Source: Flagellimonas lutimaris
Lineage (GTDB): Bacteria > Bacteroidota > Bacteroidia > Flavobacteriales > Flavobacteriaceae
Length of the DNA: 64,000 nt
Direction of reading: 5' to 3'
Assembly (NCBI RefSeq): GCF_003581615.1
Contig: NZ_QXFH01000077.1
Coordinates: 256,070 to 320,069 of the forward strand
Under the pieces are notes generated by a model. That model made no database searches, was not told the DNA's origin, and saw only the letters and a program-made list of their open reading frames with translations. Position 1 is the first letter of the stretch. The number at the start of each line of letters is the position of its first letter. Below, in pieces: positions 42,991 through 53,528 of this stretch. The position numbers were made by a program, and so were the translations under genes.

Positions 42991-43752
42991 ATGATTAAAA
43001 AGGCCATAATTCTCTCATTTACCTTTTTTGCTTTGTCTTTGTACACGCTATATACAGCGAACGAGGTAAAACCGGTAATTCAAGAAAACAAGAATCCAAT
43101 TGTGTTGGAGCTTTTTACCTCACAAGGGTGTTCCAGCTGTCCCCCAGCTGATGTTCTTTTGGAACAGTTAAAGAATAAGTTTCCAAATGATGTAATCACA
43201 TTGTCATACCATGTAGACTATTGGGATTATATAGGCTGGAAGGACCCTTTTTCCAATAAGGCCTATACCAAAAAGCAAAGGAAATATGGAAGAAAATTTG
43301 GTCAGCGAAACATTTATACGCCTGAAATGGTAATCAATGGTAAAGAACACTTTGTTGGCTCAAATAGCTCAATTCTATATTCAAAAATTAAAGAATATAG
43401 TACTGAGAATAGGGATAATCCTGTAGAAATTTGTGATTTAGAATTATCAAATGGGACAATATCTTTTTCCTATAATACCGTTGAAAATATAAGTAATGAA
43501 TGGTTGAGGGCGGTATTGGTGGTCAATGAAAGAGAGACGCAAGTAAAAAGAGGTGAAAACAGAAATAGAACCTTAAAAAATAGCAATATTGTAGTTGCAG
43601 AAAAAATGATTGAATTGAATAGTTACGAAAAAGAATCTTTCTTAATGATACCAGATTTGGTCACAAACACTGATGACCTGACCCTTGTAGTGATCCTTGA
43701 AACCCAAAACCATGATATTATTGGTGCTTCACAAAAACGTATTGGACACTAA
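42991..43752 (+). CDS. DUF1223 (thioredoxin-like) exported protein
   Basis: About 253 residues from ATG 42991, which begins a signal anchor or signal peptide (AIILSFTFFALSLYTLYTA). The thioredoxin-like domain starts VLELFTSQGCSSCPPADVLL near 33-52, with a CxxC pair, followed by VITLSYHVDYWDYIGWKDPF and RKFGQRNIYTPEMVINGK (the cis-proline region). The C-terminal 100 residues are beta-rich. The function of DUF1223 is unproven; an extracytoplasmic redox role is an inference. Its end overlaps the convergent rsmE gene by 4 bases, and it lies on the opposite strand between rsmE and DUF4159. Confidence 0.85.
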   Translation: MIKKAIILSFTFFALSLYTLYTANEVKPVIQENKNPIVLELFTSQGCSSCPPADVLLEQLKNKFPNDVITLSYHVDYWDYIGWKDPFSNKAYTKKQRKYGRKFGQRNIYTPEMVINGKEHFVGSNSSILYSKIKEYSTENRDNPVEICDLELSNGTISFSYNTVENISNEWLRAVLVVNERETQVKRGENRNRTLKNSNIVVAEKMIELNSYEKESFLMIPDLVTNTDDLTLVVILETQNHDIIGASQKRIGH

Positions 43753-44456
43753 CTATTGATTATAGCTACTGTTGTGCAGGCTACGATGGCCGCTGTTTCT
43801 GTGCGAAGGCGGTTTCTTCCCAAAGAAATGGGTATGTAACTTTTTTCTTTTGCCAGGTCAATTTCCGTTTTGGAAAAATCACCTTCCGGGCCTATCAGGA
43901 TTGTGGCATCATTGTCCGCTATCACCTTTCTTTTTAACTCCATTTTTTCTCCATCTTGGCAATGGGCTATAAATTTAAAACCTGTAGAAATATCGTTTTC
44001 TAGGAATTCCTTGCAAGAAATAGGTGGATTAATTTGCGGTAAAACGGTTTGTAATGATTGCTTCATGGCAGATTGAAGCACTCGCTCCATTCTTTCCAGT
44101 TTGATGGTCTTTCTTTCTGAGTGATCACAAATAATAGGGGTAATCTCGTCTACACCTATTTCTGTGGCCTTCTCCAAGAACCATTCATATCGGTCGTTCA
44201 TTTTTGTGGGGGCGACCACCATATGTAGTTTGTACCGTTTGGGTATAGATTTACGATTAGAAATGATACGTGCCTTGCACTTTTTTTGATTAGGCTCTAA
44301 AATTTCAGCCTCGAACAAATAACCTTTACCGTTGGTGATGTGCACAATATCTCCCTCAGATTTACGAAGCACCCTCACAATGTGCTTGCTTTCATCTGGT
44401 GGAAAAACAAATTGTTTGGCACTGTAGTCCAATTTGGGGTTGTAGAAAAGCTGCAT
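43749..44456 (-). CDS. rsmE: 16S rRNA (uracil-1498-N3)-methyltransferase
   Basis: A 235-residue SPOUT methyltransferase. The N-terminal PUA-like part has FPPDESKHIVRVLRKSEGDI near 18-37. The trefoil-knot SAM site includes EKATEIGVDEITPIICDHSE near 94-113, MKQSLQTVLPQINPPISCKE, ILIGPEGDFSKTEIDLA near 191-207 and SLGRNRLRTETAAIVA near 215-230. It methylates U1498 in the 30S decoding region. Length and motifs are normal. It lies 18 bases after tsaD on the same strand, and the two are probably co-transcribed. Confidence 0.95.
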   Translation of the reverse strand: MQLFYNPKLDYSAKQFVFPPDESKHIVRVLRKSEGDIVHITNGKGYLFEAEILEPNQKKCKARIISNRKSIPKRYKLHMVVAPTKMNDRYEWFLEKATEIGVDEITPIICDHSERKTIKLERMERVLQSAMKQSLQTVLPQINPPISCKEFLENDISTGFKFIAHCQDGEKMELKRKVIADNDATILIGPEGDFSKTEIDLAKEKSYIPISLGRNRLRTETAAIVACTTVAIINS

Positions 44457-44474
44457 AGCTATGGTTTAAATTAA

Positions 44475-45503
44475 TTAGCCACCGATGGCGTAACGTGCTT
44501 TGGCAGCAATACTTTGATCTGTGAATTTGCCTCTTTCAAATTTTAGGTAACCCACAATGCCGATCATAGCTGCATTGTCCGTGCAATACTCAAATTTAGG
44601 AATAAAGGTTTGCCAGCCCAACTTTTCTTCTGCATCCTTGAGCCTACCTCTAATTCCGGAATTGGCAGCAACCCCACCTCCAATGGCAATTTGATTGATA
44701 CCTGTCTGGTCAACAGCTAATTGTAGTTTGTCCATCAATATTTCCAATATGGTGAACTGCACCGAAGCGCAGATATCGTTCATATTTTGGGAAACAAAAT
44801 CAGGATTTTTCTGGGTTTCGCGCTGCAAAAAGTATAGAATGCTGGTTTTTAATCCACTAAAACTAAAATTTAATCCATCAACTTTAGGTTTGGGAAACTG
44901 AAACGCATCGGGTTTGCCCAATTTTGCATATCTATCAATCAATGGGCCGCCAGGGTAGGGAAGTCCCATCAATTTTGCACTTTTATCAAACGCTTCACCT
45001 ACGGCATCGTCCAAGGTTTCGCCCAAGACTTCCATAGAGAAATAATCCGAAACCTTTACAATTTGAGTATGCCCCCCGCTAATGGTCATTGCCAAAAAAG
45101 GAAATGTGGGAGCCGTTTGGTTTTCATCCTCAATAAAATGGGCTAAAATATGCGCCTCCATATGGTTTACCTCAATCAAAGGAATATCCAAACCTAATGC
45201 CAAGGACTTGGCAAAAGACGTTCCCACCAGCAAAGAACCCATAAGTCCGGGTCCTCTTGTAAAAGCTATGGCAGATAGTTGTTTTTTATCGATATTTGCC
45301 TTGGCCAAGGCTTGGTGCACCACGGGGACAATATTTTGTTGATGTGCCCTTGAAGCCAATTCTGGGACAACACCGCCATATTGCTTGTGAATTTCTTGTG
45401 TAGCTACAACATTGCTGAGTACTTTTGTATTGCAAAGCACGGCAGCAGAGGTGTCATCACAGGATGATTCAATCGCAAGAATATATTTTTTTCGATTTTC
45501 CAC
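44475..45503 (-). CDS. tsaD: tRNA N6-threonylcarbamoyladenosine transferase subunit TsaD
   Basis: A 342-residue ASKHA-fold metalloenzyme that transfers the threonylcarbamoyl group to A37 of ANN-decoding tRNAs. It begins ILAIESSCDDTSAAVL near 8-23. Metal ligands His114 and His118 are in NHMEAHILAHF, SGGHTQIVKV follows near 143, and IAIGGGVAANSGIRGRL lies near 272-288. The N-terminus fixes the start as GTG at 45503. Only 21 bases separate it from the TTG start of the divergent tamB gene. TsaB and TsaE are not in the window. Confidence 0.97.
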   Translation of the reverse strand: MENRKKYILAIESSCDDTSAAVLCNTKVLSNVVATQEIHKQYGGVVPELASRAHQQNIVPVVHQALAKANIDKKQLSAIAFTRGPGLMGSLLVGTSFAKSLALGLDIPLIEVNHMEAHILAHFIEDENQTAPTFPFLAMTISGGHTQIVKVSDYFSMEVLGETLDDAVGEAFDKSAKLMGLPYPGGPLIDRYAKLGKPDAFQFPKPKVDGLNFSFSGLKTSILYFLQRETQKNPDFVSQNMNDICASVQFTILEILMDKLQLAVDQTGINQIAIGGGVAANSGIRGRLKDAEEKLGWQTFIPKFEYCTDNAAMIGIVGYLKFERGKFTDQSIAAKARYAIGG

Positions 45504-45524
45504 AGGTTTTGGAACAAAAATTGG

Positions 45525-48500
45525 TTGTCAAAGGTAAAACATAAAAGCCCTATCAAAAAACTTCGTAAAATACTGTTACGTTTCCTACTGGCCATTGTTC
45601 TCATTATAGTTTTGGGCTCTTTGGTTCTTTCCTTGCCCGTCGTGCAGACCAGATTGGGGAAATATGCAATGGATTCGTTGAACGAAGAGTTTGGGACCAA
45701 CATTCAGATAGATAGAATAAGCATGTCCCTTTTTAACTTAAATGCCGGAATTAAAGGGGTTTATGTTGAGGATTACAAAAAAGATACGCTGATTTACATC
45801 CATAAACTATCCACTTCTATTTTAAACCTGCGTAATATGGCCAACAATAAGATGGAGTTTGGCGATATTGAGTTGGATGGTCTTACTTTTAATTTAAAGA
45901 CCTATGAGGGGGAAACTGATACGAATTTGGATGTATTTGTGGCTAAACTGGATGACGGCAAACCACGTGACCCGGGAACCCCTCCATTTTTTATGTCTTC
46001 CGATGAGATTCAAATAAATAGCGGCAAATTTAGGTTGATTGATGAGAACTTGGAATCCCAAGAGGTATTGAATTTCTCTGAAATTGAAATTTTGGCGTAC
46101 AATTTTCAGATTCTTGGCCCCGATGTTTCTCTGAAGATAAAGAACCTGTCCACCTTGGCGAAAAGGGGAATTCGCCTTAAAAATATGGCTACGGATTTTA
46201 AGTACACTAGGCAGCAAATGCGCTTTGATTCACTTTTGATAGATACCGAGCAATCCGAGTTAAAGGGGAATTTGGTGTTTAATTATGAGCGAGAGAATTT
46301 GGCCAATTTCGTTGATTTGGTAAACATCGATGCTGATTTCACAGATTCCTCCGTGGCTCTTAACGAAATCAATGCATTTTTTAATGAATTTGGGGAAGAT
46401 AAAATAGTCAATTTTACTGGGAGTTTTAGTGGAGTCCTCAATCAACTACAAGTTGACGACCTATTCCTTTTTACCGACAATACAGGTATTCGAGGTGATT
46501 TTAGGTTCGATAATATGTTTAGTGAACAAGCCCCATTTGTATTAAAGGGAGAAATTGATAACCTAACCTCCAGCTATTATCAACTTAGAAGCATACTGCC
46601 CGATATTTTAGGCCGGAACATTCCGGAATCGGTTCAAAAATTGGGTCAATTTACAGTACGTGGAGATGCGGAAATCACGGAAACATCCATTGATGTTACC
46701 GTTAATTTGAATACCGCTGTTGGAGATAGTTACGTGGATTTACAAATGACCAATGTGCAAACCATTGAGGATGCCTCTTATATTGGTTTTATTTCCTTGA
46801 TAGACTTTAATCTGGGGGAATTTATAGAGAACGAGGACTTGGGGTTAGCTTCCATGGATATGAATGTGGAAGGAAAGGGGTTCGTGGCCGAAAGTTTAAA
46901 CACAGAGATTTCTGGAGACGTATACAAGTTTGAGTTCAATGATTATGAATACAACAAAATTAAAGTAACGGGAATACTAAGGAACCAACTTTTTGATGGT
47001 ATTCTGTTATGTAACGATGACAACTTTAGGTTTGATTTTCAGGGATTGGCCAATTTTGGACAGCGAGAGAACAAATTCAATTTTGTAGCGGCAGTAGATT
47101 ATGCAGACTTAAGGGAGTTGAACTTCATCAATGATAGCATTTCTATTTTTAAGGGACATATAGATATGGATATCGAGGGCAACAATCTCGATGACATGGC
47201 AGGTCAGCTTCAATTTTCCAATACTACTTATCAAAATATAAACGATACGTACTATTTTGAAGATTTCACTGTAAATTCTTCCTTTGACCAAGATACTATT
47301 AGAACCATTGAAATAAACTCCCCGGATATTATAACTGGGTATATGAGAGGGAATTTTAAGGTAAATGAATTGGGACAACTTGTTCAAAATTCGGTAGGTA
47401 GTATATATACCAATTATCAGCCTTTTGAAATCTCCGACGGACAATATTTGGACTTCAACTTTAAGATTTACAATAAAATTGTTGATGTTTTTGTACCAGA
47501 AATGGCCTTTGATGCCAATACTTTTATACGTGGGGCCATAGAGGCGGATGAAAGTGATTTTAAACTCACCTTTAAATCACCCAGTATTGAAGCTTTTGGT
47601 AACAGGTTCGATAATATTGAGTTGAAAATAGACAATAAGAATCCACTTTTCAACACCTTCGTTTCTGTGGAGGACATGTCCACTGTTTATTATGATATCA
47701 AGGATTTCAGTCTCATCAATACTACCTTGAAGGATACACTGTTTTTTAGAACAGAGTTTAAAGGAGGCAGCGAATACGATGACAGCTACAACCTTAACTT
47801 TTATCACACCTTTAACAAGAATAATAGGTCGGTCATTGGACTCAAAAAATCAGACGTAAGTTTTAAGGGGAACACTTGGGTGCTCAATAAAGATGGCAAT
47901 AGTAAGAACAAAGTAATTTTCAATAGTTCGTTGGACAGTATCCGTATTGAGGATGTGGTGATGGACAACAACAACCAAGAACAGATTCGCCTAAGGGGAG
48001 AATTCGCCGATTCCACCTATAAGGATTTGGACCTTCAATTTAAATTGGTTTCCCTGAACAAAATTACTCCAGCCATAGATAGCCTAAAAATGAACGGGGA
48101 GGTGGACGGTTTTCTAAATATTTTACAAAAAGACGGAAAGTACTTGCCTACCTCAAGCCTTAAAGTCAAGAACTTTAGTGTCAACGAAATGCGAATGGGT
48201 GATTTGGAGGTTGGCATTTATGGGAATAACGACCTAACAGAGTTTGGGGTGAGTACGTGGTTGAACGATGATGGAAAGGAACGGATGAGCATTAATGGTA
48301 AGGTCACCAATATAAACAACAAGCAAGAGCTGGACCTAGTGGCGGATTTTTCCGATTTCGCATTGGAACCTTTCAGGCCATTGGGAGAGGACATTATATC
48401 CAACATAAGGGGCAAGGTTAGTGGAAATACGACCATCACCGGTGATGTAAAAAACCCTTCAATCAATGGTGTACTCAGTTTAAATGAAGCAGGAATAGGG

Positions 48501-50027
48501 ATCCCATACCTTAATGTTGATTATGATTTTGCTCCGTATTCACAAGTTCGACTTTTTGACCAGACTTTTTATTTCGAAAATATAGAGTTGTCCGATGTGG
48601 AGGAAGGTACCACAGCGACTTTGGACGGTACCATTAGCCATACGGGTTTTGACGATTGGTATTTGGGCTTGGATGTAGATACCAAGAACGACCGTTTTAT
48701 GATTTTGAACACGGAATTCGATGAAGAATCATTATACTATGGAACAGGATTCATTAATGGGACAGGGAGTATTTATGGCCCAATAGATGCTTTGACTATT
48801 TCTGTGGATGCCACTACAGCTGCAGGTTCTTCACTTAAAATACCTTTGAGCGATGTTACGAGTGTGGGGGATTACTCATTTATCAATTTTGTCGAAAAAG
48901 GTGGCTCAAACTCTTTTGAGCAGGAACGAGTATTGGATGATTATCAAGGACTGGAAATGGCTTTCGACCTTGCCGTTACACCAGAAGCAGAAGTTGAGAT
49001 TGTAGTAGATCAGAGTACAGGTAGTTCCCTAAAGGGAACAGGTGAAGGTATTTTGCTTATCGAAATTAACACCAATGGTAAATTCAACATGTATGGGGAA
49101 TTTGTGGCTGTTACTGGAGAGTACAATTTTAAATATGGCGGAGTTATAGATAAAAAGTTTAAGGTTCGCCCAGGAGGTACTATTCTATGGGAACGTGATC
49201 CATTGGCCGCACAATTAAATTTGGAGGCCGTATATTCTTTAAACGCCAACCCAGCACCCCTTTTGGACAATGCAGGTTATACCGGTAGAATACCAACTGA
49301 GGTCGTAGTTAGGTTGGATGGGGAACTGGAAAGCCCCAATATTAATTTCGATATAGATTTTCCTGGAACTAACTCCGTGGTGCAGTCCGAGCTGGAATAC
49401 CGCTTACAGGACCCTACTATCAAAGAGCGAAATGCCTTTTTTCTTTTGGCACAAGGAACTTTTGTGAACCCACAGTCAGGTGGTATCAACCAACAGGCGG
49501 TCACTGGAAACCTGATTCAGACGGCCTCAGGTCTTTTCAATCAAATTTTATCGGGGAACAACGATAAACTAAACTTTGGACTATCTTATGAGCAAGGCTA
49601 TAATGATCCTAATGCTGATATTGCTACGGAAGATAGGATTGGAGTTACCGTTTCCACACAGATATCAGACCGTATTTTGGTGAACGGTAGAGTAGGTGTT
49701 CCTGTTGGAGGGGTGTCGGAAACCGTAGTGGCCGGAGATGTTGAGGTCCAAATATTATTGAATGACCAGGGCACATTAAGTGCCAAAATCTTTAATAGGG
49801 AAAACCAGATACAACAATTTTTGGCAGAACGACAAGGTTACACACAAGGGGTTGGTCTATCTTATCAAGTAGATTTTAATAGCTTTAAGGAGTTGATGCA
49901 GAAGGTGTTCAACAAGCAAGGGAAATTGGAAGAAGAAAAAAAACCTTCACCTGGAAAACAACCTACACAAGTGATGGGAAAAGACAGTCTAATACGTTTT
50001 TCGGAAAAGCCCGTAAATCATCCATAA
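45525..50027 (+). CDS. tamB: TamB-like translocation and assembly module protein (AsmA-like, DUF490)
   Basis: A 1500-residue envelope protein. A single N-terminal membrane anchor (LLRFLLAIVLIIVLGSLVLS near 17-36) is followed by a very long beta-helical body with many repeated strand pairs. The C-terminal DUF490 domain (about 1080-1460) includes VTGEYNFKYGGVIDKKFKVR, LNLEAVYSLNANPAP and FLLAQGTFVNPQSGG. TamB-type proteins bridge inner and outer membranes and help move phospholipids or assemble outer-membrane proteins. TTG at 45525 is the likely start, since the next methionine (residue 49) lies beyond the anchor. No tamA-like gene is adjacent. The pairing with divergent tsaD is common in Flavobacteriaceae. 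Confidence 0.9.
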   Translation: MSKVKHKSPIKKLRKILLRFLLAIVLIIVLGSLVLSLPVVQTRLGKYAMDSLNEEFGTNIQIDRISMSLFNLNAGIKGVYVEDYKKDTLIYIHKLSTSILNLRNMANNKMEFGDIELDGLTFNLKTYEGETDTNLDVFVAKLDDGKPRDPGTPPFFMSSDEIQINSGKFRLIDENLESQEVLNFSEIEILAYNFQILGPDVSLKIKNLSTLAKRGIRLKNMATDFKYTRQQMRFDSLLIDTEQSELKGNLVFNYERENLANFVDLVNIDADFTDSSVALNEINAFFNEFGEDKIVNFTGSFSGVLNQLQVDDLFLFTDNTGIRGDFRFDNMFSEQAPFVLKGEIDNLTSSYYQLRSILPDILGRNIPESVQKLGQFTVRGDAEITETSIDVTVNLNTAVGDSYVDLQMTNVQTIEDASYIGFISLIDFNLGEFIENEDLGLASMDMNVEGKGFVAESLNTEISGDVYKFEFNDYEYNKIKVTGILRNQLFDGILLCNDDNFRFDFQGLANFGQRENKFNFVAAVDYADLRELNFINDSISIFKGHIDMDIEGNNLDDMAGQLQFSNTTYQNINDTYYFEDFTVNSSFDQDTIRTIEINSPDIITGYMRGNFKVNELGQLVQNSVGSIYTNYQPFEISDGQYLDFNFKIYNKIVDVFVPEMAFDANTFIRGAIEADESDFKLTFKSPSIEAFGNRFDNIELKIDNKNPLFNTFVSVEDMSTVYYDIKDFSLINTTLKDTLFFRTEFKGGSEYDDSYNLNFYHTFNKNNRSVIGLKKSDVSFKGNTWVLNKDGNSKNKVIFNSSLDSIRIEDVVMDNNNQEQIRLRGEFADSTYKDLDLQFKLVSLNKITPAIDSLKMNGEVDGFLNILQKDGKYLPTSSLKVKNFSVNEMRMGDLEVGIYGNNDLTEFGVSTWLNDDGKERMSINGKVTNINNKQELDLVADFSDFALEPFRPLGEDIISNIRGKVSGNTTITGDVKNPSINGVLSLNEAGIGIPYLNVDYDFAPYSQVRLFDQTFYFENIELSDVEEGTTATLDGTISHTGFDDWYLGLDVDTKNDRFMILNTEFDEESLYYGTGFINGTGSIYGPIDALTISVDATTAAGSSLKIPLSDVTSVGDYSFINFVEKGGSNSFEQERVLDDYQGLEMAFDLAVTPEAEVEIVVDQSTGSSLKGTGEGILLIEINTNGKFNMYGEFVAVTGEYNFKYGGVIDKKFKVRPGGTILWERDPLAAQLNLEAVYSLNANPAPLLDNAGYTGRIPTEVVVRLDGELESPNINFDIDFPGTNSVVQSELEYRLQDPTIKERNAFFLLAQGTFVNPQSGGINQQAVTGNLIQTASGLFNQILSGNNDKLNFGLSYEQGYNDPNADIATEDRIGVTVSTQISDRILVNGRVGVPVGGVSETVVAGDVEVQILLNDQGTLSAKIFNRENQIQQFLAERQGYTQGVGLSYQVDFNSFKELMQKVFNKQGKLEEEKKPSPGKQPTQVMGKDSLIRFSEKPVNHP

Positions 50028-50147
50028 ATCAATTTATTAGATTTTATATTTTTCAAGGTTTTTGGATAAATTTATTACGAAAACGTTTGAGAAAGTCCTT
50101 GAAAACAAATAAATTATTAAGATATTCAAAATTTGAATAAAGTTTCC

Positions 50148-50155
50148 TAGCTTTG
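50148..50155 (+). promoter_or_regulatory. Bacteroidota-type -7 promoter element for pfkA
   Basis: TAGCTTTG matches TAnnTTTG exactly and lies 18 bases before the pfkA start codon. It probably drives pfkA and gap, which are 23 bases apart. Confidence 0.6.
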
Positions 50156-50172
50156 ATCTCTTAAAAATTTGA

Positions 50173-52184
<2,012 letters not shown>

Positions 52185-52207
52185 TATTTTTTATCTCATA
52201 AATGTTT

Positions 52208-52237
52208 ATCCTGAGGAGGGATTTCCCTCCTCAGGAT
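52208..52237 (+). terminator. Perfect 13-base hairpin between gap and the sugar kinase
   Basis: Bases 52208-52220 pair without mismatch with 52225-52237 around a 4-base loop. The tail (TTCAATATAAAA) is not a clean T run, so it may be a partial terminator, an RNA-stabilising 3' end for the abundant gap mRNA, or both. It also occludes the possible upstream start of the next gene. Confidence 0.7.
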
Positions 52238-52258
52238 TTCAATATAAAATCTCGACGT

Positions 52259-53110
52259 ATGGTTTTGATTGTGGATAGTGGTGCCACTAAATCCGATTGG
52301 ATTGCCCTGGATGAAAAAGGGGAGCAGTTGTTTGTAACCCAAACTTTGGGCCTTAGCCCCGAAGTGCTGACCAAAGAAGTTATAGAGGATAGGTTGGCCA
52401 ATAACTTTGAACTTTCCAAAAACAAGGAACAAGTACGTCAATTATATTTCTACGGTGCCGGTTGCGGAACCGATAGGATGAAAAATTTTTTAAAAGCCAT
52501 TTTCAAGGACTTCTTTCCAAACGCCAAAGCAGAGGTGAGGGAAGATACGTATGCTGCGATCTACTCCACCACTAAAATCGGCAGACAGGGTATTGTTTGT
52601 ATCCTGGGAACAGGGTCCAATTGTAGTTATTATGATGGGCATCAGTTGATTCAAAAAGTGACCTCATTGGGATACATCCTTATGGATGATGGAAGTGGTA
52701 ATTTCTTCGGAAGAAAATTGATTCGTGATTACTATTTCCATAAAATGCCACAGGATTTGGGGATGAAATTTGCTAAGGAATACGACCTTGATGCAGATGT
52801 TATCAAGGATCATCTTTACAAACAACCCAATCCAAACACCTATTTAGCGACTTTTGCGCGCTTCATTATAGAAAACAAAGAGCATCCTTATTGTAAAGGA
52901 GTAATAGAGAAAGGACTGCAACAGTTCGTGAACAATTATATCATGCAGTACGAGCTGGCCACCAAAGTTCCGGTTAGTTTCGTAGGGAGTATAGCACATT
53001 TCTTGCGAGATGAACTTACCGCCTGTATGGAGCGCAACGACTTGATTCTAGGCGTTATCCGTCGAAGACCTATTGAGGGTCTTGTGGAATTCCATCGGGA
53101 AACTATTTAA
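52259..53110 (+). CDS. BadF/BadG-type ATPase, N-acetylglucosamine-kinase-like
   Basis: About 283 residues of the ASKHA sugar-kinase fold. ATG 52259 begins VLIVDSGATKSDWIALDEKG, the phosphate-1 loop. The second nucleotide site is VCILGTGSNCSYY near 117-129, preceded by EVREDTYAAIYSTTKIG with the catalytic aspartate. GYILMDDGSGNFFGRKLI near 138-155 and VSFVGSIAHFLRDEL near the C-terminus complete the pattern seen in N-acetylglucosamine kinases. Phosphorylation of N-acetylglucosamine or a related amino sugar is the best guess. The frame is open upstream to 52202, but that would translate through the hairpin. Its end overlaps the convergent RidA gene by 8 bases. Confidence 0.85.
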   Translation: MVLIVDSGATKSDWIALDEKGEQLFVTQTLGLSPEVLTKEVIEDRLANNFELSKNKEQVRQLYFYGAGCGTDRMKNFLKAIFKDFFPNAKAEVREDTYAAIYSTTKIGRQGIVCILGTGSNCSYYDGHQLIQKVTSLGYILMDDGSGNFFGRKLIRDYYFHKMPQDLGMKFAKEYDLDADVIKDHLYKQPNPNTYLATFARFIIENKEHPYCKGVIEKGLQQFVNNYIMQYELATKVPVSFVGSIAHFLRDELTACMERNDLILGVIRRRPIEGLVEFHRETI

Positions 53111-53483
53111 CCGCGATCATAGATATTTCTACATTGACAAACTTCGGAAGATTGGCAACTTCTACGGTTTCTCTTGCTGGAGCCGTATCAGCGTCAAAAT
53201 AACTCCCATACACCTCATTTATTTGAGCAAACTGGTGCATGTCCGCTATAAAAATAGAGGACTTGATCACGTGCTCAAAAGTCATTCCTGCTTCTTCAAG
53301 AATTGCTTTTAAATTCTCCATGGACTGTTTGGTTTCCTTTTTGATGTCTCCTTCAACAAGATTACCTGTTGCAGGGTCAATTGGAATTTGGCCAGAAATG
53401 TAAAGTGTGTCCTTTATAAGTACTGCTTGGTTATAAGGACCTATTGGCGCCGGAGCCTTCGAGGTATTGATTATTTTTTTCAT
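53103..53483 (-). CDS. ridA: RidA-family enamine/imine deaminase
   Basis: A 126-residue cytoplasmic protein of the YjgF/RidA family, which hydrolyses reactive enamine and imine intermediates made by PLP enzymes. It begins KKIINTSKAPAPIGPYNQAV, continues LYISGQIPIDPATGNLV near 28-44, and has the catalytic arginine in TAPARETVEVANLPK near 99-113. Length is normal. It lies between a convergent sugar kinase gene and the large LptD-like gene, whose stop codon is 45 bases downstream; any co-transcription would be RidA followed by no further gene on that side. Confidence 0.92.
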   Translation of the reverse strand: MKKIINTSKAPAPIGPYNQAVLIKDTLYISGQIPIDPATGNLVEGDIKKETKQSMENLKAILEEAGMTFEHVIKSSIFIADMHQFAQINEVYGSYFDADTAPARETVEVANLPKFVNVEISMIAVK

Positions 53484-53528
53484 TTGATGTTTTTATTTGT
53501 GTTGAAGGTATAAAATATCACTAGGATA

